Assembly: GCA_963824395.1 (NCBI GenBank)
Contig: CAWGPF010000005.1
Location: 248,001-312,000, forward strand
Direction of reading: 5' to 3'
Length of the DNA stretch: 64,000 nucleotides
Origin: 13-2-20CM-66-19 sp963824395
GTDB taxonomy: Bacteria > Pseudomonadota > Gammaproteobacteria > Steroidobacterales > Steroidobacteraceae
A program made the translations under genes and the position numbers. The notes under the pieces are model-generated. The model had not been told where the DNA came from, ran no database searches, and saw only the letters and a program-made list of their open reading frames with translations. This document shows positions 10,740-18,005 of the stretch, one piece after another (position 1 is the stretch's first letter; every line of letters begins with the position of its first letter).

Positions 10740-11665
10740 CGGCGCAGCGCCGAGGGCGCAACGCCGAACAGCCGCAGGAAAGCGCGTCGCATGCGTTCCG
10801 GGTCACTGAAGCCGCAGGAACGCGCAGCGCTCGCCACCGGCATGCCGCCGTCAAGGAGCGCGCGCGCGGCCTCCGCACGCAGCCGCTCCACCGCCTTCGC
10901 CGGCGTCACCCCGGTCTCGGCACGGAACGCGCGCGCAAAGTTACGTGGGCTCATGCACGCCCGCGCCGCGAGTGAGTCGACCGTGAAATCACGCCCGATG
11001 TGGGAGCGCACGAACTCGAGCAGCTGCGCGAAGCGCCCGCCGCTGCGCTCCATCTCAAGCAGCGCCGAGAACTGCGACTGCCCACCCGGGCGGCGGTGAT
11101 AGACGACGAGATACTGCGCGGTGCGCCGTGCCACCGCTTCCCCGAGGTCCTCCCCGATCAGGGCGAGCGCCAGATCGATCCCCGCGGTGATGCCGGCCGA
11201 GGTCCACAGGTTCCCCGCGCGCACGAAGATGCGATCCGGCTCCAGGGTCACCCGCGGGAAGGCGGCGCGGAAGCGCTCCGCGACGCTCCAGTGCGTGGTG
11301 GCGCGGCACCCATCGAGGAGCCCGGCGCCGGCGAGGAGGAATGCGCCCGAGCACACGCTCGTCAGGCGCCGTGCGCGCCCGCGGCAGCTGCGCAGGAAGC
11401 GCCGCGTCGCGCGGCAGTCGAGCGCCGCGTAAGTGCCGTCACCGCCTGCGACGATGAGCGTGTCGATCGCCCCGGCGCGCCTGAAGTCCCGCGCGCCGAG
11501 CGCGGCGCCCGCGGAACTGAGGATGGCGCCGGCGCGGGCCGCCACGATCTTCAGCTCGTACGAGCCCGGACGGATGCGCCCTGCAACCTCGAAGGCCGCG
11601 AGCGGGCCTGCGGCATCGAGCAGCTGGAAACCGGGGAAGATGAGAAGAGCGATGCGGCGCGGCAG
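10703..11665 (-). CDS. GlxA-family transcriptional regulator (DJ-1-like domain plus AraC helix-turn-helix)
   Basis: The N-terminal DJ-1/PfpI-like domain contains LIFPGFQLLDAAGP and TSVCSGAFLLAGAGLL, with the conserved Cys kept. The C-terminal AraC-type DNA-binding domain contains SLAARACMSPRNFARAF and SFSDPERMRRAF-like segments (read here as CGFSDPERMRRAF). The first standard start codon in frame is GTG 11545, which would remove about 40 conserved residues. Homology continues upstream to CTG 11665, giving 320 residues, the usual family length. It faces the DJ-1-like gene at 11772 head to head and may regulate it; the ligand is unknown. Confidence 0.85.
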   Translation of the reverse strand: MPRRIALLIFPGFQLLDAAGPLAAFEVAGRIRPGSYELKIVAARAGAILSSAGAALGARDFRRAGAIDTLIVAGGDGTYAALDCRATRRFLRSCRGRARRLTSVCSGAFLLAGAGLLDGCRATTHWSVAERFRAAFPRVTLEPDRIFVRAGNLWTSAGITAGIDLALALIGEDLGEAVARRTAQYLVVYHRRPGGQSQFSALLEMERSGGRFAQLLEFVRSHIGRDFTVDSLAARACMSPRNFARAFRAETGVTPAKAVERLRAEAARALLDGGMPVASAARSCGFSDPERMRRAFLRLFGVAPSALRRHTLTGKASRPA

Positions 11666-11771
11666 GGTGCTAACCGTTGGCGGTAAAGGTGGGAATCATG
11701 TCATTTCCGCCAAGGGCGGGTCCAGCGCATGCTGTCGGCCACGTCACGCCCCAGCCGCCGAGGTCACCCCT

Positions 11772-12473
11772 ATGACTGCCGCCTTCCCCGTGGTCTTCGC
11801 CCTCTACCCGGACCTCACGCAGCTCGACTTCACCGCGCCGCTGGAAGTGCTGTCGCGCCTGCCGGGCGCGGTCGTGCACCTCGCATCCGTGGCGGGCGGG
11901 GAGCTGGGCGCCTCCGGCGGCCTCACCTTCGCGCGCCTGGAGCGGCTCGACGCGGTGAGGGAGTGCGCATTGCTGTGCGTGCCCGGGGGCTTTGGCACTG
12001 CGCAGGCCATGGAGGACGCGGCCTATCTCGCTCATCTGGTGCGCCTGGCGGCACAGTCGCGCTACGTGACCTCGGTATGCACCGGCTCGCTGCTTCTTGG
12101 GGCGGCGGGGCTTCTCACCGGGCGCCGCGCCGCCTGCCACTGGGCCTTCCGTGAACTCCTGACGATCTTCGGCGCGATCCCGGATGCCGCGCGCGTGGTG
12201 CGTGATGGCAACTGCTTCACCGGCGGGGGTGTGACGGCGGGCCTGGACATGGCCCTCACCGTCGCCGCCGAGATTGCGGGCCGCGATGTTGCGGAGGGCC
12301 TGCAGCTCGCCCTCGAGTATGCCCCGGAGCCGCCCTTTACCGCCGGGCGCCCCGAGGGCGCGCCGCCGCGGGTGCGGGCCGCGGTGTCGCAGCGCTTCGA
12401 GGCCAGCTGGCCGCAGCGACGCAGCGCCGCCGCGCGTGCTGCGGCCGCGCTCGCCGCGCGCGCCGGCGCGTGA
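11772..12473 (+). CDS. DJ-1/PfpI family protein, isonitrile hydratase-like
   Basis: Start chosen at ATG 11772 (233 residues), where homology begins; an open frame continues upstream without a family match. The nucleophile-elbow cysteine is in TSVCTGSLLLGAAGLL, with CHWAF and GGGVTAGLDMAL downstream, as in isonitrile hydratase-like members. These proteins hydrate isonitriles or act on small aldehydes, but the substrate cannot be read from sequence. Head-to-head arrangement with the GlxA-type regulator suggests a regulator-enzyme pair. Both split the usual eno-ftsB neighbourhood. Confidence 0.85.
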   Translation: MTAAFPVVFALYPDLTQLDFTAPLEVLSRLPGAVVHLASVAGGELGASGGLTFARLERLDAVRECALLCVPGGFGTAQAMEDAAYLAHLVRLAAQSRYVTSVCTGSLLLGAAGLLTGRRAACHWAFRELLTIFGAIPDAARVVRDGNCFTGGGVTAGLDMALTVAAEIAGRDVAEGLQLALEYAPEPPFTAGRPEGAPPRVRAAVSQRFEASWPQRRSAAARAAAALAARAGA

Positions 12474-12518
12474 AAACGCATCGCGCGCGGCGCCTGCGTC
12501 TGCTAGGCTTTCGCTCCC

Positions 12519-12836
12519 ATGAAGTGGCTCGCCGCCGCGCTGGCTGTCGCCGTTATCCTGCTGCAATACCGCGTATGGTTCTCCGAGGACGGGGTGCGTG
12601 AGGTCACGCGCCTGAAATCGGCAGTGGCCACTCAGAGCACGGAAAACGAACAGCTCGCCGAGCGCAACAAGCAGCTCGCCGCCGAGGTGCGTGATCTGAA
12701 GACCGGGATGGACGCGCTCGAGGAGCGGGCGCGCAGCGACCTGGGCATGATCGCGCGCAACGAAACCTTCTACCAGGTCGTGCCGCATCCGAGCGTCGTC
12801 GCGCAGGCTTCGACGCGCACCGCCCAGGCACGCTAG
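12519..12836 (+). CDS. ftsB: Cell division protein FtsB
   Basis: A 105-residue bitopic membrane protein. A single membrane segment (about 3-20, LAAALAVAVILLQYRVWF) is followed by a coiled coil (about 28-60) and the RSDLGMIARNETFYQ motif typical of FtsB/DivIC. It forms the FtsQLB divisome complex in the periplasm. The family normally follows eno directly; here two DJ-1-type genes lie between. An extended -10-like TGCTAGGCT sits about 15 bases before the start. Confidence 0.93.
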   Translation: MKWLAAALAVAVILLQYRVWFSEDGVREVTRLKSAVATQSTENEQLAERNKQLAAEVRDLKTGMDALEERARSDLGMIARNETFYQVVPHPSVVAQASTRTAQAR

Positions 12837-12844
12837 CACCCCGC

Positions 12845-13549
12845 ATGACCCGTTACTGGCTCGTCATGCCCGCCGCGGGCGCCGGGCGCCGCTTTGGCGC
12901 CGATACCCCCAAGCAGTACGCACCCCTCGAGGGCCGCACCGTCATCGAGTGGGCGCTCGCTCCCTTCCTGGGCGATGCCCGCTGCGCGCGCATCGTCGTG
13001 GCCCTGGCCGCAGGCGATGAGCACTTCGCGCGCCTGCCGCTGCGCTCGCGCGCGACCACCGCCGAAGGCGGCGCCGAGCGCAGCGAGTCGGTGCGTCGCG
13101 CGCTGGCGACGCTTGAGTCCGAGGCCGCCGCCGAGGACTGGGTGCTGGTGCACGACGCCGCGCGGCCGTGCCTGGACGCCCAGGACCTGGAGCGCCTTGT
13201 CACGAGGCTCGCCGCACACGCCGTCGGCGGGCTCCTGGCCGTGCCGGTGGCCGATACCCTCAAGCGCGCGGAAAGTGCCCCCGGGGCTGAGGCCGGCTGT
13301 GTCACCGGCACGCAGGAGCGGACGGGCCTGTGGCGGGCGCTCACGCCGCAGATGTTCCGCTACGGGGCGCTGTGCCGGGCGCTGGATGCCGCGCACGCGG
13401 CCGCGCGTACGCCGAGCGATGAGGCCCAGGCGCTCGAGTGGCAGGGGGCCCGCCCACTTCTGATTCAGGGCGCGGCGAGCAACCTCAAGGTGACCACTGC
13501 CCAGGACCTGGTGCTGGCCGCGGCGATTCTGCGGGCCCGGCACGTGTAG
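12845..13549 (+). CDS. ispD: 2-C-methyl-D-erythritol 4-phosphate cytidylyltransferase
   Basis: A 234-residue IspD, which activates MEP with CTP in the non-mevalonate isoprenoid pathway. The nucleotide-binding motif PAAGAGRRFGADTPKQY is near the N-terminus, and VLVHDAARPC and the C-terminal SDEAQALEW region are present. It begins 8 bases after ftsB and is followed by ispF, so the two pathway enzymes are cotranscribed. Confidence 0.96.
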   Translation: MTRYWLVMPAAGAGRRFGADTPKQYAPLEGRTVIEWALAPFLGDARCARIVVALAAGDEHFARLPLRSRATTAEGGAERSESVRRALATLESEAAAEDWVLVHDAARPCLDAQDLERLVTRLAAHAVGGLLAVPVADTLKRAESAPGAEAGCVTGTQERTGLWRALTPQMFRYGALCRALDAAHAAARTPSDEAQALEWQGARPLLIQGAASNLKVTTAQDLVLAAAILRARHV

Positions 13550-13563
13550 GGGAGGCAACGCGC

Positions 13564-14046
13564 ATGAGAATCGGCTCCGGCTTTGATGTGCACGCCTTCG
13601 GACCTGGTGACCATGTCATGCTCGGCGGCGTGCGCGTGCCGCATACGCAGGGCGTGGTGGCGCACTCTGACGGCGACGTGCTGCTGCACGCCCTGTGCGA
13701 TGCGCTGCTCGGGGCGGCAGGTCTCGGGGACATCGGCCAGCACTTCAAGGACACCGATCCGCAGTGGCGCGGCGCCGACAGCACGCTGTTCGTTAGCGCC
13801 GTGCTCGGCATGCTCAAGGGGCGCAGCTTCGCCGTGGTGAACGCCGACCTCACCCTCATCGCCCAGGCCCCGAAGCTCGCCCCGCACCGCGAGGCCATCC
13901 GCAGCCGCATCGCGACGCTCCTCGGCCTTGAGCCCGGGCGCGTGAACCTCAAGGCCACCACCACCGAGGGCCTGGGTTTCCTCGGGCGCGCCGAGGGCAT
14001 CGCTGCGCAGGCGGTGGTGCTTCTGTCCGCGCCCGCGGGTGGCTGA
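13564..14046 (+). CDS. ispF: 2-C-methyl-D-erythritol 2,4-cyclodiphosphate synthase
   Basis: 160 residues from ATG 13564, which has a GGGGAGG ribosome-binding site 8 bases upstream. The metal ligands are D8 and H10 in GSGFDVHAFG, and the HSDGDVLLHALCDALLGA segment is intact. It acts two steps after IspD in isoprenoid synthesis. Its stop overlaps the truD start by 8 bases, so the pair is translationally coupled. Confidence 0.96.
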   Translation: MRIGSGFDVHAFGPGDHVMLGGVRVPHTQGVVAHSDGDVLLHALCDALLGAAGLGDIGQHFKDTDPQWRGADSTLFVSAVLGMLKGRSFAVVNADLTLIAQAPKLAPHREAIRSRIATLLGLEPGRVNLKATTTEGLGFLGRAEGIAAQAVVLLSAPAGG

Positions 14047-15097
14047 ACTTAGCGCGCACGCCGCGGCGCTGGCGCCGCCGCATGCTCACGGTGCGCCCAC
14101 GGCCGTGGCCGAGTTTCGCGCCGCTCCCGAGGACTTCCAGGTGGAGGAGGACCTGGGCTTCGCGCCCTCAGGCGCCGGCGCGCACGTGCTGCTGAAAGTG
14201 CGCAAGGTCAACGCCAACACCGCCTGGGTGGCACGCGAGCTGGCGCGCCTCGCGCACTGCCGGCCCCACGATGTCGGCTACGCCGGGCTCAAGGACCGCC
14301 ACGCGGTCGCCGTGCAGTGGTTCAGCGCCCCGCTGCCGCGCACGCCGGTGGACTTCACGGCGATTGCATCCCCTGAGTTTCAGGTCCTCGAGGCGCATGC
14401 GCACCACCGCAAGCTGCCGCGCGGGGCGCTCGCGGGGAACCGCTTCCGCATCCGCCTGCGCCCGCGCGACGGTTCCGGCGCGCAGCTGGCAGCCGCGCTC
14501 GCCCCGCGACTCGAGGCGATCCGCCTCCAGGGCGTCCCGAATTACTTCGGTCCGCAGCGCTTCGGCCGCGACGGCGCGAACCTGCAGCGACTCGGGAGCG
14601 ACCTTGCGGCGCTGCACCCGGGGGAGCGCGGCTTCGTGCTCTCGGCTGCGCGCAGCGTGATCTTCAACGCCGTGCTCGCCGAACGCGTCGCGCAAGGCAG
14701 CTGGGGCGAACTTGAAGCCGGGGACCTGGCCGCACTCGAGGGGCGCGGCAGTTTCTTCGCGGTAACGGCCGTGGATGAGGTGCTCCGGGGGCGCGCCGCG
14801 CGCCTGGAGATTCATCCCACGGGCCCGATGTGGGGGCTGGGGGAGCCGGCCACCCACGCCGGCGTCGCCGCCCTGGAGAGGGCGGTCGCCGCCCGCTACG
14901 TGCGCGAGTGCAGCGCCTGCACGCAGGCCGGCATGCGCCAGGAGCGTCGCAGCCTGCGGCTTGCGGTCCAGGAGCTCACGCTTGCCGAGGAATCTGAGGC
15001 GCTGATGCTGTGCTTTCGCCTGGGACGGGGCTGCTTTGCTACCGCAGTGCTGCGCGAACTCCTCGCCGCGCCCGGGGAGCTGCCCGAGAGCGGCTGA
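14039..15097 (+). CDS. truD: tRNA pseudouridine(13) synthase
   Basis: A 352-residue TruD. The catalytic aspartate is D86 in GYAGLKDRHAVAVQWFS, and the family segments NYFGPQRFGRDGAN and RSVIFNAVLAERV follow. It isomerizes U13 in tRNA-Glu. The start is GTG 14039, overlapping ispF. The ispD-ispF-truD-surE-pcm order is conserved in Gammaproteobacteria, though here a minus-strand Smr gene lies before surE. Confidence 0.95.
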   Translation: MAELSAHAAALAPPHAHGAPTAVAEFRAAPEDFQVEEDLGFAPSGAGAHVLLKVRKVNANTAWVARELARLAHCRPHDVGYAGLKDRHAVAVQWFSAPLPRTPVDFTAIASPEFQVLEAHAHHRKLPRGALAGNRFRIRLRPRDGSGAQLAAALAPRLEAIRLQGVPNYFGPQRFGRDGANLQRLGSDLAALHPGERGFVLSAARSVIFNAVLAERVAQGSWGELEAGDLAALEGRGSFFAVTAVDEVLRGRAARLEIHPTGPMWGLGEPATHAGVAALERAVAARYVRECSACTQAGMRQERRSLRLAVQELTLAEESEALMLCFRLGRGCFATAVLRELLAAPGELPESG

Positions 15098-15100
15098 GGA

Positions 15101-15658
15101 CTAGCCGGAGCCGAGCAGCACGTACAGGGCGCCTGTACCGCCATCGACGGGGCGCGCCGAGACGTATGCCAGCACCGCGCCGGTGCGGCGCAGGACCGCG
15201 CTGACGGCGGACTTGAGCACCGGACCGCGGTGCCCGGAGCGCAGTCCCTTGCCGTGGATGATGCGCACGCAGCGCACCTCTTCCTCGAGCGCCCGGATGA
15301 GGAACCGGCGCAGTACGGCCTTGGCTTCAAGGACGGTAAGTCCATGCAGGTCAAGTTCGCGCTGCACGCGGTACTCCCCGCGCCTCAGGCGCCGCAGCAC
15401 CGCGGCCTGCACGTGCGGCCGGTGAAACACCAGCTCATCGCCGGCTGCGAGCGCCGGGTCTGGCGCGGCTGCCTCGAGGCTCTCACGCAGCACGGCGGCG
15501 CGATCGGCGCGGGTGAAGCGGGCGCGCGCGCGCACTTTCGGTGCAGTGGGCACGACGGTGCGGGTGCCCAGGGGCCTGACGCCGCGCACGGCATCACGGA
15601 ACAGACGCGCCTCCTCGGTCAGCTCCTGCGGGTCTTCCTCATCGGGTGCGCCGCTCAC
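15101..15658 (-). CDS. Smr-domain protein (putative DNA/RNA endonuclease)
   Basis: 185 residues on the minus strand, convergent with truD. The C-terminal Smr domain is clear: LDLHGLTVLEAKAVL, IIHGKGLRSG and GGTGALYVLL. The N-terminal 90 residues resemble SmrA/SmrB-type leaders. Smr proteins nick branched or ribosome-bound nucleic acids; the subtype cannot be settled here. The start is GTG 15658, facing surE across an 80-base divergent region that contains a TATAGT -10-like hexamer at 15691. Confidence 0.88.
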   Translation of the reverse strand: MSGAPDEEDPQELTEEARLFRDAVRGVRPLGTRTVVPTAPKVRARARFTRADRAAVLRESLEAAAPDPALAAGDELVFHRPHVQAAVLRRLRRGEYRVQRELDLHGLTVLEAKAVLRRFLIRALEEEVRCVRIIHGKGLRSGHRGPVLKSAVSAVLRRTGAVLAYVSARPVDGGTGALYVLLGSG

Positions 15659-15738
15659 GTCCGCCTCCGCCCAAAGGGTCGAGGTTCAAGTATAGTCACG
15701 CGCACTTTTTCTCAAGACTGAAGCCTTCAGAATCGTAC

Positions 15739-16497
15739 GTGAAGATCCTGGTCAGTAACGATGACGGTTACCGTGCCGAGGGTATCCACCGGCTGCGCGC
15801 CGCCCTTGCAACCCTGGCAGAGGTGACCGTGGTCGCCCCGGACCGTAACAGGAGCGGCGCCAGCAACTCCCTCACCCTCGATGTCCCGCTGCGGGTGTTC
15901 GAAGCCGAGCCCGGCGTCTACTTCGTACCCGGCACCCCGACCGACTGCGTGCATCTGGCGATCTCCGGTCTCTTTGATTTCGAGCACGACATGGTGGTAT
16001 CCGGCGTCAACGACGGCGCCAACCTCGGCGATGACGTGCTCTACTCGGGCACCGTGGCGGCGGCCGTCGAGGGGCGCTTCCTCGGGCTGCCCACCATCGC
16101 GGTGTCCCTGTGCACGAGCGGTGCGCCGGGCGGGCATTTTGAGACCGGCGCCGAGGTGGCGCGGCGGCTCGTCCTGCACCTGCTGCAGAAGCCGCTGCAG
16201 CGCGCGCTCATCCTCAACGTCAACGTCCCGGACGTGCCCTTCGCACAGCTTCAGGGCTTTCGGGCGAGCCGCCTCGGCTACCGCCATCGCTCCGCCGCGG
16301 TCATGAAGGCGCAGGACCCGCGCGGGCGCCCGGTGTACTGGGTCGGGCCGGCCGGGGCCGAGCAGGATGCGGGCCCGGGTACCGACTTCGACACCATCGC
16401 CCAGGGCTACGTCTCGGTGACGCCGCTGCAGGTGGACCTCACCCGCCACGCCGCGCTGCCGGAAGTCACGAGCTGGCTCGGTGGCCTCGATGGCTGA
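15739..16497 (+). CDS. surE: 5'/3'-nucleotidase SurE
   Basis: 252 residues from GTG 15739, where the family N-terminus VKILVSNDDGYRAEGI begins. The metal-binding Asp pair (SNDDG), SNSLTLD and VSGVNDGANLGDDVLYSGT are all present. SurE hydrolyses nucleoside monophosphates and is classically linked with pcm in stationary-phase survival. The pcm reading frame overlaps its end if an upstream pcm start is used. Confidence 0.95.
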   Translation: MKILVSNDDGYRAEGIHRLRAALATLAEVTVVAPDRNRSGASNSLTLDVPLRVFEAEPGVYFVPGTPTDCVHLAISGLFDFEHDMVVSGVNDGANLGDDVLYSGTVAAAVEGRFLGLPTIAVSLCTSGAPGGHFETGAEVARRLVLHLLQKPLQRALILNVNVPDVPFAQLQGFRASRLGYRHRSAAVMKAQDPRGRPVYWVGPAGAEQDAGPGTDFDTIAQGYVSVTPLQVDLTRHAALPEVTSWLGGLDG

Positions 16498-16519
16498 CAC
16501 ACGCATGGCAGGTATCGGC

Positions 16520-17152
16520 ATGACGAGCGCGCGCACGCGCGATCGCCTGGTGCAGCGCCTGCGCGAACAGGGCATCACGAACCTAAGCGTGCTCGACCGC
16601 ATCCGCAACGTGCCGCGGCATATCTTCGTCGATGAAGCCTTGGGCAGCCGCGCCTATGAGGACACCGCGCTCCCGATCGGCTTCGGCCAGACGATCTCCC
16701 AGCCCTACATCGTCGCGCGCATGACCGAGGCCCTCCTCGAGGGCGGCGCGGTCGACAACGTGCTCGAGGTCGGCACCGGCTGCGGCTACCAGACTGCGGT
16801 GCTCGCGCCGCTGGTGGCGCACGTGCATACCATCGAGCGCATCGAGCCGCTCCTCACGCGCGCCCGCGAGCGGCTGAAGGAACTCGGCATCCGCAACGTG
16901 CGCTTCCGTCACGGCGACGGCACGCTCGGCTGGAAGGCGCACGCGCCCTTCGACGGCATTCTCGTGGCGGCCGCCCCGCTCACCGTACCCGAGGCACTCA
17001 TCAAGCAGCTGAAGGTCGGCGGCCGGCTGCTCGTGCCGGTGGGGCCGGAAGGCGAGCAGCAGCTGGTGCGTTTCACGCGCCGCGAGCAGCGCGTCGAACG
17101 CGAGACGCTCGGTGCGGTGGCCTTCGTGCCGCTGCTGGGCGGCACGGCCTGA
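16520..17152 (+). CDS. pcm: Protein-L-isoaspartate O-methyltransferase
   Basis: 210 residues from ATG 16520, preceded by GCAGGT and aligned with the family N-terminus; ATG 16490 or GTG 16481, inside surE, are alternatives. Motifs: VPRHIFVDEA, IGFGQTISQPYIVARMTE and the S-adenosylmethionine site NVLEVGTGCGYQTAVL. It repairs isoaspartyl damage in aging proteins. In many relatives nlpD and rpoS come next; here a gene-free stretch follows. Confidence 0.95.
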   Translation: MTSARTRDRLVQRLREQGITNLSVLDRIRNVPRHIFVDEALGSRAYEDTALPIGFGQTISQPYIVARMTEALLEGGAVDNVLEVGTGCGYQTAVLAPLVAHVHTIERIEPLLTRARERLKELGIRNVRFRHGDGTLGWKAHAPFDGILVAAAPLTVPEALIKQLKVGGRLLVPVGPEGEQQLVRFTRREQRVERETLGAVAFVPLLGGTA

Positions 17153-17158
17153 TTTTCC

Positions 17159-17180
17159 CGGCAGATCGCGCGATTTGCCG
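17159..17180 (+). terminator. Hairpin after pcm, weak terminator candidate
   Basis: A 10-bp stem-forming sequence (CGGCAGATCG / CGATTTGCCG, one G-T pair, minimal loop) starts 7 bases after the pcm stop. There is no U tract behind it, so intrinsic termination is doubtful; it may instead stabilize the mRNA end. Confidence 0.35.
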
Positions 17181-17437
17181 TTGTGCACAAAAGTGCAATG
17201 ACCTGAGATAGTTCTTGTATCTCATTGATTTAGATTGTCAAAAAACATCAAATTTCGGGCCCATACCGGAGGCGCCGCGCGAAAATGCCGGAAAAACAAG
17301 CCTTCCGCGCGCCGGCGCCGCAGCGGCTTTCGCCGCCTGGCCACCACAAAAAATCGTTGCGCGTCAGGGCGCTTGCGCGGACTTCTGCAACGCGCTTAAC
17401 ATGATCTCCCTGTCTCCTAACGACGACAGGCAACTAA

Positions 17438-17599
17438 CGGGAGGGTGACCGGCAGAAGACACAGGGAGGAGGAAGTCGAAACAAGAGCAACAAAATTCGA
17501 ACAAAAAGAAGAACAGTGCAATTGTTCGAGTCTGTCAGCTTCGAATGATTGTTTGGTTGGTTGATCCTCCCCCTGTGTCTTCTGCCGATCATCTTCCCG
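17438..17599 (+). ncRNA. Candidate structured small RNA (162-nt long hairpin)
   Basis: The two ends pair along about 35 positions: 17438-17473 with 17565-17599. There are 32 Watson-Crick pairs, two G-U pairs (17443/17594, 17445/17592), one C-A mismatch (17449/17588) and one bulged A (17467). The G-U pairs only form if the + strand is transcribed. The loop holds an A-rich tract (about 17480-17517) with many A-purine-N triplets, and an 8-bp inner helix TCGAACAA/TTGTTCGA. It does not resemble tmRNA, RNase P, SRP RNA or E. coli 6S RNA. Function unknown; a DNA inverted repeat is the alternative. Confidence 0.45.
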
Positions 17600-17612
17600 G
17601 CAGTCGACATCC

Positions 17613-17984
17613 TTAGCGCAGGAACAGCGCGGCGGCGACCCGCCGCTCCTCCTGAACCAGAACGTTGAAGGTCCGGCAGGCCGCACCGAGCTGCATGGCC
17701 TCAAGTCCGATTCCGTGGCGCGCGAGTGCCTGGCGCACCTCAAGCGGGGCGAACTGCTGGCTCATGCCGGTGCCGAGGATCACGAGCTCGGGCTCAAGGC
17801 CGACGAGCCTCGCCACATGCGCGGGACTGAGCTCGGCGAAGCTCTGCGGTCCCCACCCCGTCAGCAGCTCGGTCGCCGTCACGATGCAGCTCTCGTGCAC
17901 CAGGCGCTCCCCGATGCGGATCTCCGTGCCCGAGTAGCCGCGGATCAGATTGCCGGCGGAGCCGGCTTCCAGGGTAAATCTCAC
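17613..17984 (-). CDS. Mth938/DUF498-family protein
   Basis: 123 residues from GTG 17984, where the family N-terminus VRFTLEAGSAGNLIRGY begins; a longer frame upstream is not homologous. Typical segments are GWGPQSFAELSPAHVARL, ELVILGTGMSQQF and MQLGAACRTFNVLVQEERRV. The fold is known from Mth938, and the mammalian homologue NDUFAF3 assists respiratory complex I assembly; the bacterial role is unclear. It points away from the RpfE-like gene, with only 21 bases between the starts. Confidence 0.85.
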   Translation of the reverse strand: MRFTLEAGSAGNLIRGYSGTEIRIGERLVHESCIVTATELLTGWGPQSFAELSPAHVARLVGLEPELVILGTGMSQQFAPLEVRQALARHGIGLEAMQLGAACRTFNVLVQEERRVAAALFLR

Positions 17985-18005
17985 GATGGCGGTACGATAG
18001 CGCCG

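Larger units (their letters stand above)
17153..17612. other. 460-bp gene-free region after pcm
   Basis: The region is visibly AT-richer than its neighbours and has no convincing reading frame; the best one, 77 codons, starts with TTG and has no recognizable feature. It holds a terminator-like hairpin at 17159, the palindrome TTGTGCACAA at 17181-17190, A/T-rich promoter-like sequence around 17205-17250, a small hairpin (CCTGTC/GACAGG, 17409-17430) and the long hairpin at 17438-17599. Confidence 0.6.

Noticed and set aside
17215..17448. A 77-codon reading frame in the gap after pcm
   Set aside because: TTG start, no ribosome-binding site, no domain, and the sequence is better explained as non-coding.
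17438..17599. Reading the long hairpin as a transposable element with terminal inverted repeats
   Set aside because: Paired ends include G-U pairs and a mismatch in the outer part and no target duplication is visible, so an RNA helix fits better, though this is not excluded.
17405..17610. Identity as 6S RNA, tmRNA or RNase P RNA
   Set aside because: Neither the conserved sequence blocks nor the usual neighbours of these RNAs are seen; only the general end-pairing is similar to 6S.
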